DNA of 64,000 nt. It comes from Marasmius tenuissimus (taxonomy: Eukaryota > Basidiomycota > Agaricomycetes > Agaricales > Marasmiaceae). Every line of letters begins with the position of its first letter. Within the stretch, counting starts at the first letter, position 1. The notes beneath the pieces are model-generated. The model was not told where the DNA came from, did no database searches, and saw nothing but the letters and a program-made list of their open reading frames with translations. Of this stretch, positions 45,179 to 57,153 are shown one piece after another. Location of the stretch: positions 104,621 through 168,620 of the forward strand of contig JAQOTA010000024.1 in NCBI GenBank assembly GCA_029532415.1, written 5' to 3'. The translations under genes and the position numbers were made by a program.

Positions 45179-47974
45179 TCAAAGTGCTTCAATCGTCTGT
45201 CGAACCTCCTCCGCCCGCGTTTGGAACGCAGCTAGCTCGTTCTCCCCATCCTTCTTGAACTTCTCGTACTCGATGTTCATCTGATGCCGTATCCACTCCT
45301 CTACACTCATATCAAGCTCCTCAGTGCTCAATACGTCGAGGTTGACAAAAGGCTCTTTGGACAGTGGCGGGAAGAACTGGAAACCGGGGGTAGGAGGAAC
45401 GGCCTGACCGTTGTTGCCTGTCATGAGGGGAGTTCTCGGGGGGAAGGAGGGCACGGCGGAAGACGCCGGAGGAGTGACGGGCCTTCCTACGGGTATCTGG
45501 ACACCTTCAGGAGCCGGCTCGTCCTCAGGTTCGGGCTCGGCCATGTCAACGTCCTCCTTGGGAGGCGTCGGTTCCTTCACCTTCACCTTCAACTCCTCCT
45601 TGGTCTGGGTGGGACCCGTCTTCTCCGAGAGGGGTCTTGCTTCTACTACTTCGACCTCTGCCCTCTTCCGTTCCACCGCGACTGGTTCAGTCTGAACAGT
45701 CTGCTGAACGTCCTCCTTCTCCTTTGTCCTCTCGATCTCGACCTCTCCCCGCTTGTTCTCCTTCTCAGATTCCCGTGGCGTCGGTTTCTTGGTCTTCTTC
45801 TTGGGCTTCTTCGGCGAAGGAGTCTTAACCCCATTCTCATCCTCCTCAGACGACGATATCTCGACGAGCTGCAGCTCTACATCCCTGTCACTTCCACTGC
45901 GGCTCGTAACACTCGAGGGAGGTTTACTCGCCGGTTTGCCGTTCACGGCGTTCCGCGACGCAGGTCGAATAGGGTTCGATGGTACCTGTGACGATGCAGA
46001 ACGAGGGGGTTGTGATTGGGGTTGTTGACGTTTATTGGATTTGGGGGGAGGTGCGGGTTCCTCAGATTCGTACCTCGAAGCAAGAGCTTTGACCCTACTC
46101 CTGCTGGGTGGGGCCGTCGCCTCAGAGCTCGTTGACGATGGCGCCTTCGAAGCTGTGGAGGCTACCCGGGTGAGCGGTGGTCTAGTCTTGGCGGGTGCGG
46201 GCGCTGGAGCAGGAGGAACGACGGAGTCAACCATTTCGATATCTGTGCTCGACTCGGTTGCGACTGTAGGTTTCGACTTGGCCTTGGACTTTGTCGGCTT
46301 TTCAACGGGAGCCGGCGGTAGAGGAGAGGGAGATGCTGCTCTTGCATCTTCCATAACTGCATCCAAATCGTCTTCTTCAGCCTTGACATCAATGTCCTCT
46401 GGCGGGGAGACAGCACGACCTTTACCCTTCTGCGATGCGGAAGATGCAGTACGTTTGTGACCCCCGCCCATCTTCCTCGTCGTACTCGCGCCCAGAGTTC
46501 CGAGTTGAGACGTCTTCGTAGACGATGCGGTGGAGGCGGCTTTGGGTTTCGGGGCTCTAGAGTTTTTGGGTGGAGGGGGAGGATCGTTGTCGGGTGTCTC
46601 TGATTGCGTGGAAATGATAACTTTGGGATTTGCTTTCCTCTTGCCCTTTGTGGGTTCCGGCTCTTCCTCTTCTGGTTCCTCGGCCGCATCATCCTCCGGA
46701 ATGACAGAAACCCGCACCTTAGACTTCGATCGTGCTCGTACCTTGGGCTTCGTCGTTTGGTCGTCGCTGTCGGTTTCGGCAACACCTTTGGACTTTGCCC
46801 TAGTCCTTGTCCGTGTGGAAGGGGCGGCCTCTTCATCAGTATCAGTCTGAGCCGGTGCTGCGGACTTCGACCGTGAACGTGTCCGCTTATGAGCTGGGGG
46901 CGCCAGTTTCTGTGGTTTGGTGGGTGCAGCATCCTCACCCTCTTCGTCCTCATCGTCCTCGTCCTCAGGTGGCCGTCGAGAGCGAGAAGAGCTACGCGCT
47001 CGAGCTGCAGGTGTCTTGGCCCCTCTAGTTGAGGTCTTTGGCTTCCTAGGTGTTTTCGTGTTGGTACCGGTCTTCGAGGGGGGAGCTTCCTCATCATCTG
47101 GGCCGTCATAGTCCTTCACAGGCATGACGATATCGTCATGAGCTTTGCTCTTCGAGCGCGACTTGGACGTCGATGCCTTCAACGAGTTTGCTATGATGTC
47201 GGGGAACATGGGGCATGGTATCTTGCTCGATGTTACGCGTCTGCGGTGTTCTTCCCTATCGTTCCGAGTAAGAATTTGTGAATCGCGAGCGCAAGACGGA
47301 AATCACGAACATTGGGTCGTCGTTTTCTTCCCAACCAGATAACACAATATCACAATACGCACAGGACGCGGAATCGTCACCTTCCATGCTTGGTGTGTAT
47401 ATGAAGCCGGCGCGTGCCATCTAGGAAACATTATTATCAGGAGTCAATGAGCGTCGATGAACATACATTTTTCGAACTTGCACCATGATTGGTCGGCTCG
47501 TCATGCGGCCATACGCTATCCCAAGTAAAGGTCTGGAGTCTGGCTTTCTCCATAGCTTTGGATGTCGGCAGTCGGGTCTTATCTTTGAAGTTGAATCTTC
47601 GAAGAAGCCTTTCAATACGTATGTGTAGATTCAAGAAGCCAAGCTCACCTATTCTTGCCATCCTGCTCTTCTCTAATCCCACAAACAACGCTGGCATATC
47701 CACACTTCTTCCCGCATTTCTCGAAGTGAATCTCGTATGGATCATCATCCTCCGCCCATCCACAAAGCTGTTTTCCACACATATAGCACGATACGTTGTC
47801 CTTATCCCCAATGCTTGGATTATAGTGGAATCCTGCCTCAGCCAATGTTTCTGGTGTTGCCTGGAAATGTGATGGATGGGGCCATTTGAGATTACTGGAA
47901 GATTTCGATGTGCTCTTGGTTTTCTTGAGCTTTGTAAAGGACTCGACCCTATTTCGAAGGATATGGAAGCTCAT
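45179..47974 (-). CDS. BIR1: survivin/Bir1-type BIR-domain protein of the chromosomal passenger complex
   Basis: Targets the Aurora kinase complex (with INCENP and borealin counterparts) to centromeres. Minus-strand exons 47974-47649, 47608-47467, 47420-47311, 47255-45179 join in frame to 884 residues. Two BIR domains lie in the first 210 residues. The first has CYMC...WAEDDDPYEIH...C; the second has CAYC...WEENDDPMEEH...CPMF. Both show the C-x2-C-x16-H-x(6-10)-C zinc pattern and the W-x-x-x-DDP core. The remaining 670 residues are a disordered linker rich in K/S/P/E with many SP/TP and RxS sites (RTRSRSKSAAP, SPKKPKKKTKK), typical of fungal Bir1 and likely phosphorylated in mitosis. The last 50 residues (LDMSVEEWIRHQMNIEYEKF) form a conserved-looking amphipathic helix. 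It is divergent from WAPL with 114 bp between start codons. Confidence 0.92.
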
Positions 47975-48088
47975 CGTGGATGGGGGATCGAGGAGGAGAG
48001 GATGGTGGTCGTTAAACGAAGAGCAGGTCACGGCGTGGTGTCACGCGTTCGTCACGGTTGGGCGCGACACGAGATCACATGACCCCTT
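47975..48088. promoter_or_regulatory. 114-bp bidirectional promoter of BIR1 and WAPL
   Basis: The entire space between the two divergent start codons. It contains a TGGTGTCACGCGTTCGTCACGG stretch (48039-48058 region) with an ACGCG core; ACGCGT is the MluI-box element used by MBF-type G1/S regulators in fungi, so cell-cycle control is a reasonable but unproven idea. No TATA box seen. Confidence 0.5.
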
Positions 48089-51000
48089 ATGCCTCTTCCC
48101 CGAACGAACAGCAAGAATAGCAAGAAGGCAGCAGCAAAGCGTAAAGCTGAGCCGCTGCCAGAGCAAGAACTCGACCAGTCCAAGAAACAGAAACTTGGCG
48201 CTGTACCATCACCATCACGTACCCCATCGACACGGCCCAAAGTCGCTCGCGATCTTTCCCAAATCTTCGACGATGCAACGGCTTCATTATCCTCTAAGAA
48301 TCCGCCAAATTCCCCGAACAAGGTGGCAAAGAGGATGCTCGGAAGGTCAAGGACAGAATCCTCCATAACGAACGAATCAGAGTCCTCGAATGCCAATAAG
48401 ATTGCAGACAGGACATCCTCATTACCGTCGATTCCAAGTCCTTCGAGACATGCTCGTTCACATTCACCCCCGCCTTCCTTCGAAAAACCCGCACCGGAGG
48501 CCCCTCCAACCCCGAAACGAGCTCCTTCACTCAAGAAAACGTATGCAGGAAAGTCTCGGACGTTTCTTGTTGCGTTGCCAGTCAACCATTCAGTCACGTC
48601 GCTGGAGCAAAGTATGCAGGAAGAGGAGGACGAGTACATGAACCGAGAATCTTATGATTCATTGAGGAACCGCTGGGGGGTCGACAACTCTGACGACGGT
48701 CCTTTCGGCCTTGCGACAGAATCCGCTGTTTCATCCGTGGACACAACTCCCACCAAGGGAAAGGGAAAGGGAATGAGAGGGAAGACTGGGGCCGACAAGC
48801 CTCCACCTCCTCTCGATGAAATGAAACCGTTTCAAAGTATCACAGAGATACGCAACAAGGGCGAAAGTCGGAGATTTCTCGACGAGGTTGGGTATTTGCT
48901 GGAGGGGATGGACAAAGACGAGACGCCTGCTTCGAGAAGGTCCAGGTGAGTGATATCTGAAAATCAGGAAACTCGCATTAGCTCATGGTCATTACATAGC
49001 GCCCTCGAAATCACGAATCGACTTTGTGAAATGGAATTTGCCAGGAAAGCCAAAGCGGCAGATTTCCTTCTCAGAACTTGGGAGGCGTTTGTAGAGGGCG
49101 GCGCTGGTCTAGGTCAAGACAAGGTGAGTTCCAGTTTTGTCATACTCTGTAAAGGGCCTCTCTGATGAAGCACAGGTTCTCGATGTCTTATTTGCGTTCT
49201 TCTGTGCCTTGGTAGCCCGCGACAGTGGCTCGCTCTCTGACCTCATTGAAAGAGCACGGATGCCTACAGGCTCTTCGGCTCACAGTACCGCCTATTCCCC
49301 GTTCATTTCCATCCTGTTCCAACTCCTTGCTATCACGTCGAAAAACACGGATCTTCTACATATCCTCTCGCAATCAACACTTCCTGACAGTGAGCTCAAG
49401 AGGTTGCGTGTCATGAAAAGCGATCGTATTATGGTCAGTTTATACCGGCAAAGCAGTAAGAATGGTACTGACCTGTCCATTAGCTGAAATCCCTGTACGA
49501 GACCATAGCGTCTCGATCTCAAGTACTTCCCGCGGCCCAGAATGTACGAGATTCATTCATATACACACCACCAGTCTACTGAACTGAATTCATTAACTTT
49601 AGATCTCTACCCTCGCACTGATCACATTTACATTATCGACTGTCCAACCATTGGCGCTATCTCCTGCTCATCACCTGGAACCTCTCTTAACATCCTTGCA
49701 CGCTCAACTCTCGCCGCTCGCCGTTCACTCCGATTCTGGCCTTGAGGGCCCTAATAACGATGTCTCAGTCGGACAATCGTCCACGCAGGACCACAGCTCA
49801 CCAACATTATTCTATGGCGTTCACTTTGAAGTACTTCAAGATCTCCTCGGCCTGTTCGATTCTTACTTACTCAAGCGGTGGGCGGCGGGTAGCGAGGAGG
49901 GCTCCGATATCATTGATCGAGCACGAGAAGATTGGCTTGCCAAAGGGTTGATCGGACTAGGGATTCGCGCAGAAGTGGCCTGCGCTCACGCTCGCGCTCA
50001 GCTGGACGAACGGTTTGCTACCGCCGATGAGTCGGAGCCCTTCGTTGATTTGGGTGCGTGATCTTTCTGGTTCTGATGAGATCATCAAGGTTCTGACAAT
50101 CACTTCTCGATAGCGTCTGCATCTAAATGCATCGACCTGGCATTACGAATCCTCCTCAGCCTCACTCATTCGGACTCAGACTGGAGTAGCACCATCGTCC
50201 ACGATCCGATCGCAGTGACATTCATCATAGGCGAGATTTGCAGAGCGGACGATGTCCGATGGCGGAGTTGGAATAACACCCAGAATGCCACCCAAGGTAC
50301 CCGCTCTTCTAGGAAGGGGAAGACCCCGGTGAAAGAGGAACCAGAGGATTGGATTATGGAAAGTGATCTCCCAAGTGACGACGGGGACGGAGACGTGAAG
50401 GGACTACTAAAATCCCGCAATGGGACGGGAAATGAGCGTTCTCAAGCTCAAGCATTGGATCGTCTATGCCTTGCACTGGGATTATTGATGAACATCGTAC
50501 AAGAAGTGCGGGTGGCGAAGGATATACTCAGGGAAGCTGGTGCGGTTTCAACTCTGCTTTGGCCTTCATTCATTGGCTGACACTGCTCCGATACTCCGAC
50601 CTGTAGAGTTCGATCCTGGATGTATCCATAAGCTGCAGCCCTGCATATTCTCATGCATATGTCCCAATGCGACAAGCGTCCTCGATGTCCTCGCTGGCGT
50701 GTATCAACATCAGTTGATTCCGGCGCAGGCCGTGACGTCCAGTTTCCCCAATGTGAAGCGCGAGTCTTCCCCTCCCTCACGGAACGGACATATGGATCAA
50801 TCATTGCCACCGAAGGCTGACGTGGAAAAGGCCGAAGCAGAAGCGGACGCTTCGTTCCTTTTGGGCCACCTTTCTGTACTTTTTGGTCTCCTTATGATTG
50901 GGAATCTTGTCAATCAGGTGGCCATCATGGAGGCTCTACCTGCAGAGGCTTCAGATTCGGGATCGAACCGGAAGTTATCTCGACGTATGAAGCTGGACCG

Positions 51001-51208
51001 GATGGTGGACAATGCGAAGACTCTCGCGGCGTTCTATGAGAAAGTCACACAGGTCGTGGAAGTTGATAGAGATGGATCTGGGTCGGAGCATGGGGATCTT
51101 CCACCAGGTGACTCCCGAATGGATAACCGCCTCGAGGACATCAGTGGGGGTGTGAATGTGGCTCGAAAGGTCGTTTCGTTTTTGGAGGGATTAAGGGATG
51201 ATCAGTGA
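48089..51208 (+). CDS. WAPL: WAPL, cohesin-release factor
   Basis: Opens cohesin rings with Pds5, counteracting stable sister-chromatid cohesion and limiting loop size; nuclear. Seven exons, 48089-48945, 49000-49123, 49176-49433, 49484-49543, 49603-50053, 50114-50539, 50607-51208, join in frame to 925 residues. The N-terminal third is disordered and basic, with SP motifs and a conserved KKTYAGKSRTFLVALP patch. The region from about residue 255 (MKPFQSITEIRNKGESRRFLDE, shown here as its core) to the end is the WAPL helical domain: SALEITNRLCEMEFARKAKA, FLLRTWEAF, VLDVLFAFF, LLAITSKNTDLLHIL, SLYETIASRSQVLP, LDRLCLALGLLMNIV, LLGHLSVLFGLLMIGN. The length is right for a fungal WAPL. An acidic insert (EEPEDWIMESDLPSDDGDGD) interrupts the domain. 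It pairs head-to-head with BIR1. Confidence 0.92.
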
Positions 51209-52364
51209 GCCCATGTGGATCGTGGCCACTGATCGTACTCATCTTCATATTTTCATATCGACGGCGACCAGACTATTATATCCTCCTTCCTTGCTGTAGC
51301 TATACTCTAACCTTGGCCTCGCCTTGCAACGGCGACTCCACGCCTAATATAGCGCGGTCGCCGGATCCCCATCTAGGGACGGAGTCTATGTTTGAAAACT
51401 GGTTGTTGGGGCCCGTTAGCACATCCCTCAATCCTAGACTCCTTATGGCTGGACCACCGAATTGAGCGGCTATATCTCTTTGCAGTCCACGTATCCCGAC
51501 GACAGCCTTGGTGTCCCTAGCCAAGGTAAGGCTTTCAAGAACTTCGGTCTTCCATTTGAGACTTCGCACGCAGAAGCCACTATACCACGAGAGAATCGCA
51601 CAATCATTCCTGGCGCATCGGGAAGGACCGAACCCAAGAACTTCGCTGGAGTGTTTATTCCGAATTAGTCGTGCGTAAATCAACTGATAAGATGCTTGAT
51701 ATCAATCAGGAATCATAATGTGCGCCCTGGTTGTAGCCCAGCAGAGCCTAGGCTTCTTGCAATTAACCCTACCCTTCTGTGTATGTGTAAGCACTAGGAG
51801 AGGGTCGGTAACCTGCAATAACTCCGAGACGTCAGCTTGCGCTTATCCATCCTCAAACTCTCCCTGTCACCGATACTTGCGAGACCTGAAACCCTTCTCA
51901 AGTGGTAAACCTGACTCGATATCCGCGTTTGATTCGGGTTCCTCTTCGGGAACTATTACTGAACCATACTCCTTTTCCTCAGAGGGTCGCCGTCTGCTCT
52001 CTCCTGGACGATGAATGTGCAATGTGCGATTTTGTAGGACATTGACGGGTCCTTTACCACCCGGTCGCGTGGTCCTCCGTTTCTTTCGTATGTCATAGAA
52101 GAAGCGTCTGGCTATGTTTCAAATCTCGTGTCGGAAGCGACGGCCCATGATGCGAGTAAACAAAAGGTTAAAAGGACGATCATCCAGAATCTGGCCCATG
52201 ATTCGGCCCCTCGAGCTACAAACAAAGTCACAGGGCTTATAGCACCCTATAGCACTCGCCCAGTGAGTTCTCGATTTGGTTCGACGAGATTGTTCCCTCC
52301 TTACTCAGAAGTTTCAGAAGTTTTACACGTTTTACACGCACTCCACCCAGCTTCCAACCCACAT
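51209..52364. other. intergenic, 1.15 kb
   Basis: Between WAPL and the F-box gene. Frames at 51300-51683 (-) and 51718-52014 (+) show nothing recognisable. The open frame before the F-box start (52128-52364) lacks an ATG and is treated as leader. Confidence 0.45.
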
Positions 52365-54100
52365 ATGGCAGCCCTTCCAGACGAGATATATATCGCTATA
52401 TTCCAGTTCCTTTCCCTACGAGACGTGGTGAACCTGAGGCAGGTGAGGACTAGGCCCTTTCAGGACGCCCTTCAATCCCTTGTTGAATATGACGCGACGC
52501 CCGGCTGGTCATCCGACAGGTATCACACCACTTCGGCGACATCACCAAGTCTCGGGAGCTTTGGAATCGCCTACTTCGCCGAGAAATCCATGCCAAGCGT
52601 AGAATTCCTGTTCCCGGATTGGAGAAGAATGGCATTGGCGCGCTTAGTGCCAGGGAGCTAGAGATCTGTGTTCAACGGTCGTTGAAACTCCATCGAAATT
52701 GGACGTCGGAGTCGCCGGTTACAACAAGGACATCGACAGTGTCTGCTGGCGGTGTCGAACCTGCTCCATCCATGCGGGTTATATCGCTGGACTTTATTAC
52801 AGTAGAAGGACTCCCCCATCTGTTTTCTGCTTCTTTGCGACAGGACGTGGCGCCTCGCATGTTTATTTTCGAGTTGTGGGCAATCAATCTTACTAATAAC
52901 AGTGGTTTGCACTGTGTTGCCAGGAGGGAAAGTGTGTTGGGAGGGGGGTATGCTGTGAATAGGCACAGGAGCGTGATGAGCGGAACGTTAGCTATCAAAT
53001 CTGCGGCGAGGTGAGTAGACCCCCTTTGAATGGACTTTTGACAGAATGTCATGGACTTACAGATTCGGAATCACAGCATCGACATCTTGGGCTTGGACCC
53101 CTCTAAAGAACCCGAGCAGGCGTTTGTGACGCTGAACACCATAGAATCATCGCAAGCCAAGAGCGTACTGTCTTTTATCGGGACGACTCTTGTCATTCGA
53201 GGACTCAACGATGAGGTCAGAATACTAGACACGACACGACCGACTCATAGAGTGGAGTTGAGGCACCCACAACCTGTATTACCAGCCAATCAGGTGAGGC
53301 ATTGAGGAGTCTCGGGAGTGGCAACATGAGCTCACGTCTTTGACCTCGCGTAGCCGAAAGTCTTTGAAACTGTCATCGATGATGATTACATCCTCCTCAT
53401 ACAACCAACCACCCTGGAGCTTTACTCCCTAGAGGGATTCCGGAATGGCGATAACGTCCAGTTCCTCTCCCCAATCACCGTCCACCCCTTCCAATGGAGG
53501 CTCGACAGTTGTCGAGTCGAACGAGACATTAAGCACGCTCATGTTTCCCATCCGAGTCAACCTCCTCCCATAAACATTCTTCTCCGATTTTCAAGTTTAT
53601 TCCCATGGCCAGTCAATCTTCTCCAACACTACGTCCTACATCCCAACCGTCACTACACACCTTCAATCCCCGTTAGCCTGTACAATCTACCCTATCATTT
53701 CCCCCCGGTCCTACAACAGACGATCTCCTCACCCATCCGTCTGTTCGCAGTAAGCGACGTCGCGCTCGGTTCTTACGGGACTGGTGTCTGGATAGACAGT
53801 CACACCGAAGATTACTTCCACCAGGGCGAAGTAGGTCAGCGGTTAGCTGGACACATGTTGTCGCCCGTGAGGGACGGACCCCCCGCAGAAGGCAGGGAGA
53901 GTTCGTATAGTTCGACCTCGAACGACCCAGAACAGCCGGAATTCTCGGATAAAAGCACACAGTCACAAGCGTCCACAGTATACTATGTGCAAGAAACCGA
54001 TGACTGGACTCGAGTAGCCGTAGATGAAGCTGAGGGTCGTATTGCTGTGGGTTCTGCGTTGGGTCGTATCGTCCTTTACGATTACGCCGAGCGGGCATGA
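52365..54100 (+). CDS. F-box protein, agaricomycete type
   Basis: Probable substrate adaptor of an SCF ubiquitin ligase. Exons 52365-52442, 52520-53010, 53063-53293 and 53354-54100, about 515 residues. The F-box is at the very N-terminus (ALPDEIYIAIFQFLSLRDVVNLRQ, core LPDEIYIAIFQFL) and continues over the first intron as VSHHFGDITKSRELWNRLLR. The rest shows no named domain but looks like the beta-rich, WD-like C-terminus of many mushroom F-box proteins (SIDILGLDPS, SFIGTTLVIRGLNDEVRILD, IAVGSALGRIVLYDYAERA). The second junction is a problem: exon 2 ends in phase 2 at 53010, but exon 3 reads correctly only from phase 0 at 53063. An alternative weak donor at 52973 would restore frame, or there is a one-base shift. 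The target protein is unknown. Confidence 0.72.
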
Positions 54101-54262
54101 GTCGCAGAGGCGCGACGAAGATAGACTGCATGTGTAGACGAAGTTCAGTGGCCACCTTGAAGGTGCCCAATCATAGATTCCGCGTTAGTATCATATTGTT
54201 ACAATATCGAGTACAACAACTTTTCCATACGTTCCGTCCTTCGGCCTGAACTTATCCATCGA

Positions 54263-55799
54263 TCAAGGTGTGGCAATAAGAACCTAGATAATCAAGACGA
54301 ATCAGCCTCCGACAGAAGTGTTAAAATCGAATCTGATCCGCTGACCGCAGAGGGTGTGAGACCAAGATCTCTAAGTGACTTCGAGAAGTCCGAGGGCGAG
54401 AACGTCTTCCTGTCAGGGCATGGGAAAGGATCAGACATTAAATGACGGTGGGAAGGACTGTTTGGTTCACCTCGGGAAGTGTTGCGCGATCGTAACGGTG
54501 TCGACATTAGCCGCAAGATTTTGCGCAGCAATGAATTCAGCCACCTCTCGTAAAGCTAACCAAGGCAATCAGTTCGGGTGTGCCCCGGAATGCAGGAAAT
54601 TGGCAGGAAAGTGGGGTGCCGGGTGCGCATCAGAGGGAAGGTTCACTCACGCGCATCACTAGAAAGAGTCGTTGTATACGGTTGACCGCCTGTGGACATC
54701 CGTATCTGCAACCGCGTCTCTTTAAAATCTCGACCTGCCACCCCAGACGGCGCTGATGGTGATGCAGCGGCTGCAGGTGCGGGTGCAGACCCACTGTCAG
54801 GTAGAGGTTTGCCTTCCCGAAGGGCCTTTTCTCTAGCTGCTTTCTCAGCACGTTCCCGTTTATCGGCCTCGATCTGCGCCTTCACTCTGGCACGTGCTTG
54901 TTGCTCCTCAATCTTGTCTGATGCATGAATGGTGGTTAATAAAGGATTCATGACTGGTGTGGAATCGTGCACCTCGTCGTTTCTGTTCTGCTTCCTTGAT
55001 GGCCTCTTTTGCCTTCAAATCTTCCTGAATCTTGCCCATATCCTAAATTGTCGATGAGATCAAAAGGCTTCGAGGAGAATTATTGCTTCTGTCACGCACC
55101 TTTCCTGCCTTGCGTCTCAACGCCTCATTCGCCTTTTGATCAGCAGCATCTTCGACCGCTTTCTTTGAACGCTTGTCTGCCATTTTAGCCCTCAATTCAG
55201 CGAGACGTTCCTTTTTCTCTTCTTCCGTCAGAGGTTTGATCTACCGAGGCATCGGTGAGTCTGAATCGATATGGGAGACGAGAGCCCGGTGCTTGTACCT
55301 CTTCAGTAGACTCCTCAAATTGATCGTGGCCACTCTTCTCAGCATGGAAATTCGCGAGCGCAGTGTTCTTGAATATCTTTCCACATTGAGAGCATTTGAT
55401 GCTCTGAGTGGGTACTCTGTTGAGTGAAAAAGAACGAACAATATACATAGCTACGAACCTTTGCTTCCTGATCCACTGCACCAGCACCCATCTGATTCCT
55501 CAGGAACTCCGCGTCTTCATCGTCCTCGTCGACATCCATAGCACCACCCGAAGCACTCGGCCGCGATGCTTCCGACACCGAGTCGAGAGAGGGTACGGGT
55601 TTCCCTTCATTCTCGAGAATATGGTCCATCGCTGGTTGCAATCCTCGATTGCCGGTAGATTTGAGGGCCCCTGCATCGATCGTGACAATAATGCTTGAGT
55701 AGGCGGTAAGAAAGAATGTGATGCATGGAATCGAGACATACATTCAACGCGAGCAGAGTCGAATCCCATTCCAAGAAGGGTGTCTTTGTCTCCTGCCAT
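54263..55799 (-). CDS. UBXN1/SAKS1-like UBA-UBX protein, Cdc48/p97 cofactor
   Basis: Adaptor that links ubiquitylated proteins to the Cdc48 ATPase. Nine minus-strand exons, 55799-55742, 55670-55459, 55403-55299, 55240-55100, 55042-54973, 54917-54651, 54555-54471, 54409-54346 and 54283-54263, join in frame to 340 residues. The last exon is 21 nt and encodes VLIATP plus stop. Domains: UBA at 1-45 (DTLLGMGFDSARVEWALKST), a C2H2 finger at about 93-115 (CSQCGKIF...FHAEKSGH), a long charged coiled coil (KKERLAELRAKMADKR, KAQIEADKRERAEKAA), then UBX at about 255-340 (LQIRMSTGG, LREVAEFI, TIAQHFPRKTFS, LRDLGLTPSAVLIATP). The FPR motif that binds Cdc48 is intact, spanning an intron. The order UBA-finger-coil-UBX identifies the UBXN1 type. 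Confidence 0.94.
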
Positions 55800-56182
55800 A
55801 GTCTAGATGTATTTCAAAGGTTCAAAAGGTGAAATTGCTGGTCGTCGGTATCCCGAGATGGAGGTATTAGAGAAGAAAGAGTCTCACGGCATGACAATAA
55901 ACTGACGCGTCGCCCTACGCGTATGCGGAGTTTAAACGCTTACATAAGCGGACACTACCAAAAGTGGATATTGTTTGGCATGATGTGTCCTTTATTATAT
56001 CAGCGTCTATTTTTCGAAAATTTTCCGGCCCCCATTCTCTCCCTGGTCCCTCATCACGTCGTCACAAAGACTGGCGAGAGAACCCCACCACACTTCTACA
56101 AGCTGGCTTTTGAATTCATTCAATCTGAATCACAACCCTTCGACACGATTACGACGACGATACTCACATTTACGACCAGGAC
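55800..56182. promoter_or_regulatory. bidirectional promoter region of the UBXN1-like and NOPCHAP1-like genes
   Basis: 383 bp between divergent start codons. No clear TATA box. The right half is CA/ACG-rich (56140-56170), likely the 5' leader of the plus-strand gene. Confidence 0.45.
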
Positions 56183-57153
56183 ATGCAATCTCATGGTATC
56201 GAGAGGCTTGAAGTAGAAGATGAGGAGGCCAGGGTGAGGAGGTTCCGTGAGTTTTGGCTTTTCAACTTGTTTTGCTTTCATTCCCTAATGAATTTGACCT
56301 GAAAATCTTCCCCTTTACCTTGCTGTGCTATTGGCTTGGTAACCTGCACAGAACACACTTTTGAGAAATTGAATGAATCGTCCACAGCGTCTTCTTTTCC
56401 ACCAAACTCGGAGTTCAAATTTGATTTTGGGGAGAGGAAGACGTTCCCGGTTGGTCCTAGTCCACGTAGGTCTTATCCTGTTGTTCAAAGACAAGGAGGC
56501 GAGCTTATCTTTGTGTGCAGTTCTATCTCGTGTCCAGGCATTTCTACCCCAGATGGAGGCATCGAACGCAGAACTAGCTCAACGAATGGAGGCTGATCCC
56601 GCGGGCGTGGATATCGAGAATATATCTGAGGGGACGGAACAATATATCGAAATGGTACGCAATCCTGATCCTATATCACGCCTTGGAGTCACCCTGATTC
56701 GAACACTCCTTTTTTAACAACATTCTACTTGGTGACATTGTTCTTGAATGTCTTAATCTACCCTCAATACGAATTTACCCGTCGCCACCGCAGAATCTCG
56801 GCCTGGGTGTCTTTACGACCAAGCCATCTGGTGGCACCGAGATGTCGCCCTCTACCTCGGAAAGTTCAGATTCCATGTCAACAGAGGACGACTCGGACCA
56901 GGAATACGATTCAGACTCGTCCGATGAGTCTGGGATAATCTCTTCGTTTCTACCGCCCCACTTGAACGCAACGAACGCCCGGATGGTGAAGCCCCTACCG
57001 CGTCGAAGCTTGTCTGACAGGTTCCAGCAACAACAGCGAGACCGAGTGAAGCCCCATATTGTTGAACTCCGCGCCGGTTCACAGTCGGATTTGAGGCTCG
57101 ACGGGCACTCGGACGACATGACGGTAGACCATCCTACATCCGTTTCTTTGTGA
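56183..57153 (+). CDS. NOPCHAP1: NOPCHAP1-like assembly factor for box C/D snoRNPs
   Basis: NOPCHAP1 (C12orf45) binds NOP58 and helps the R2TP/RUVBL machinery assemble box C/D snoRNPs. Four exons, 56183-56246, 56352-56453, 56521-56654, 56794-57153, give 219 residues. The family core is split over exons 3-4: VLSRVQAFLPQMEASNAEL, then DIENISEGTEQYIEM joined to NLGLGVFTTK, matching the LPQM-x-x-AN...NIE...M-x-LALGVFE pattern of the family. The remaining half is a low-complexity acidic S/D/E tract (TEDDSDQEYDSDSSDESG) and a basic C-terminus (KPLPRRSLSDRFQQQQRD), longer than in animals. The exon 2/3 junction (56453/56521) was chosen by phase and is less certain than the others. Confidence 0.78.

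Noticed and set aside
46162..47109. 315-codon open frame on the minus strand, R/P-rich
   Set aside because: Alternative frame of the BIR1 low-complexity tail; the frame kept as coding is longer and continues into the BIR domains with correct splice phases.
53673..54170. 165-codon open frame on the minus strand
   Set aside because: Antisense to the last F-box exon; no motif.
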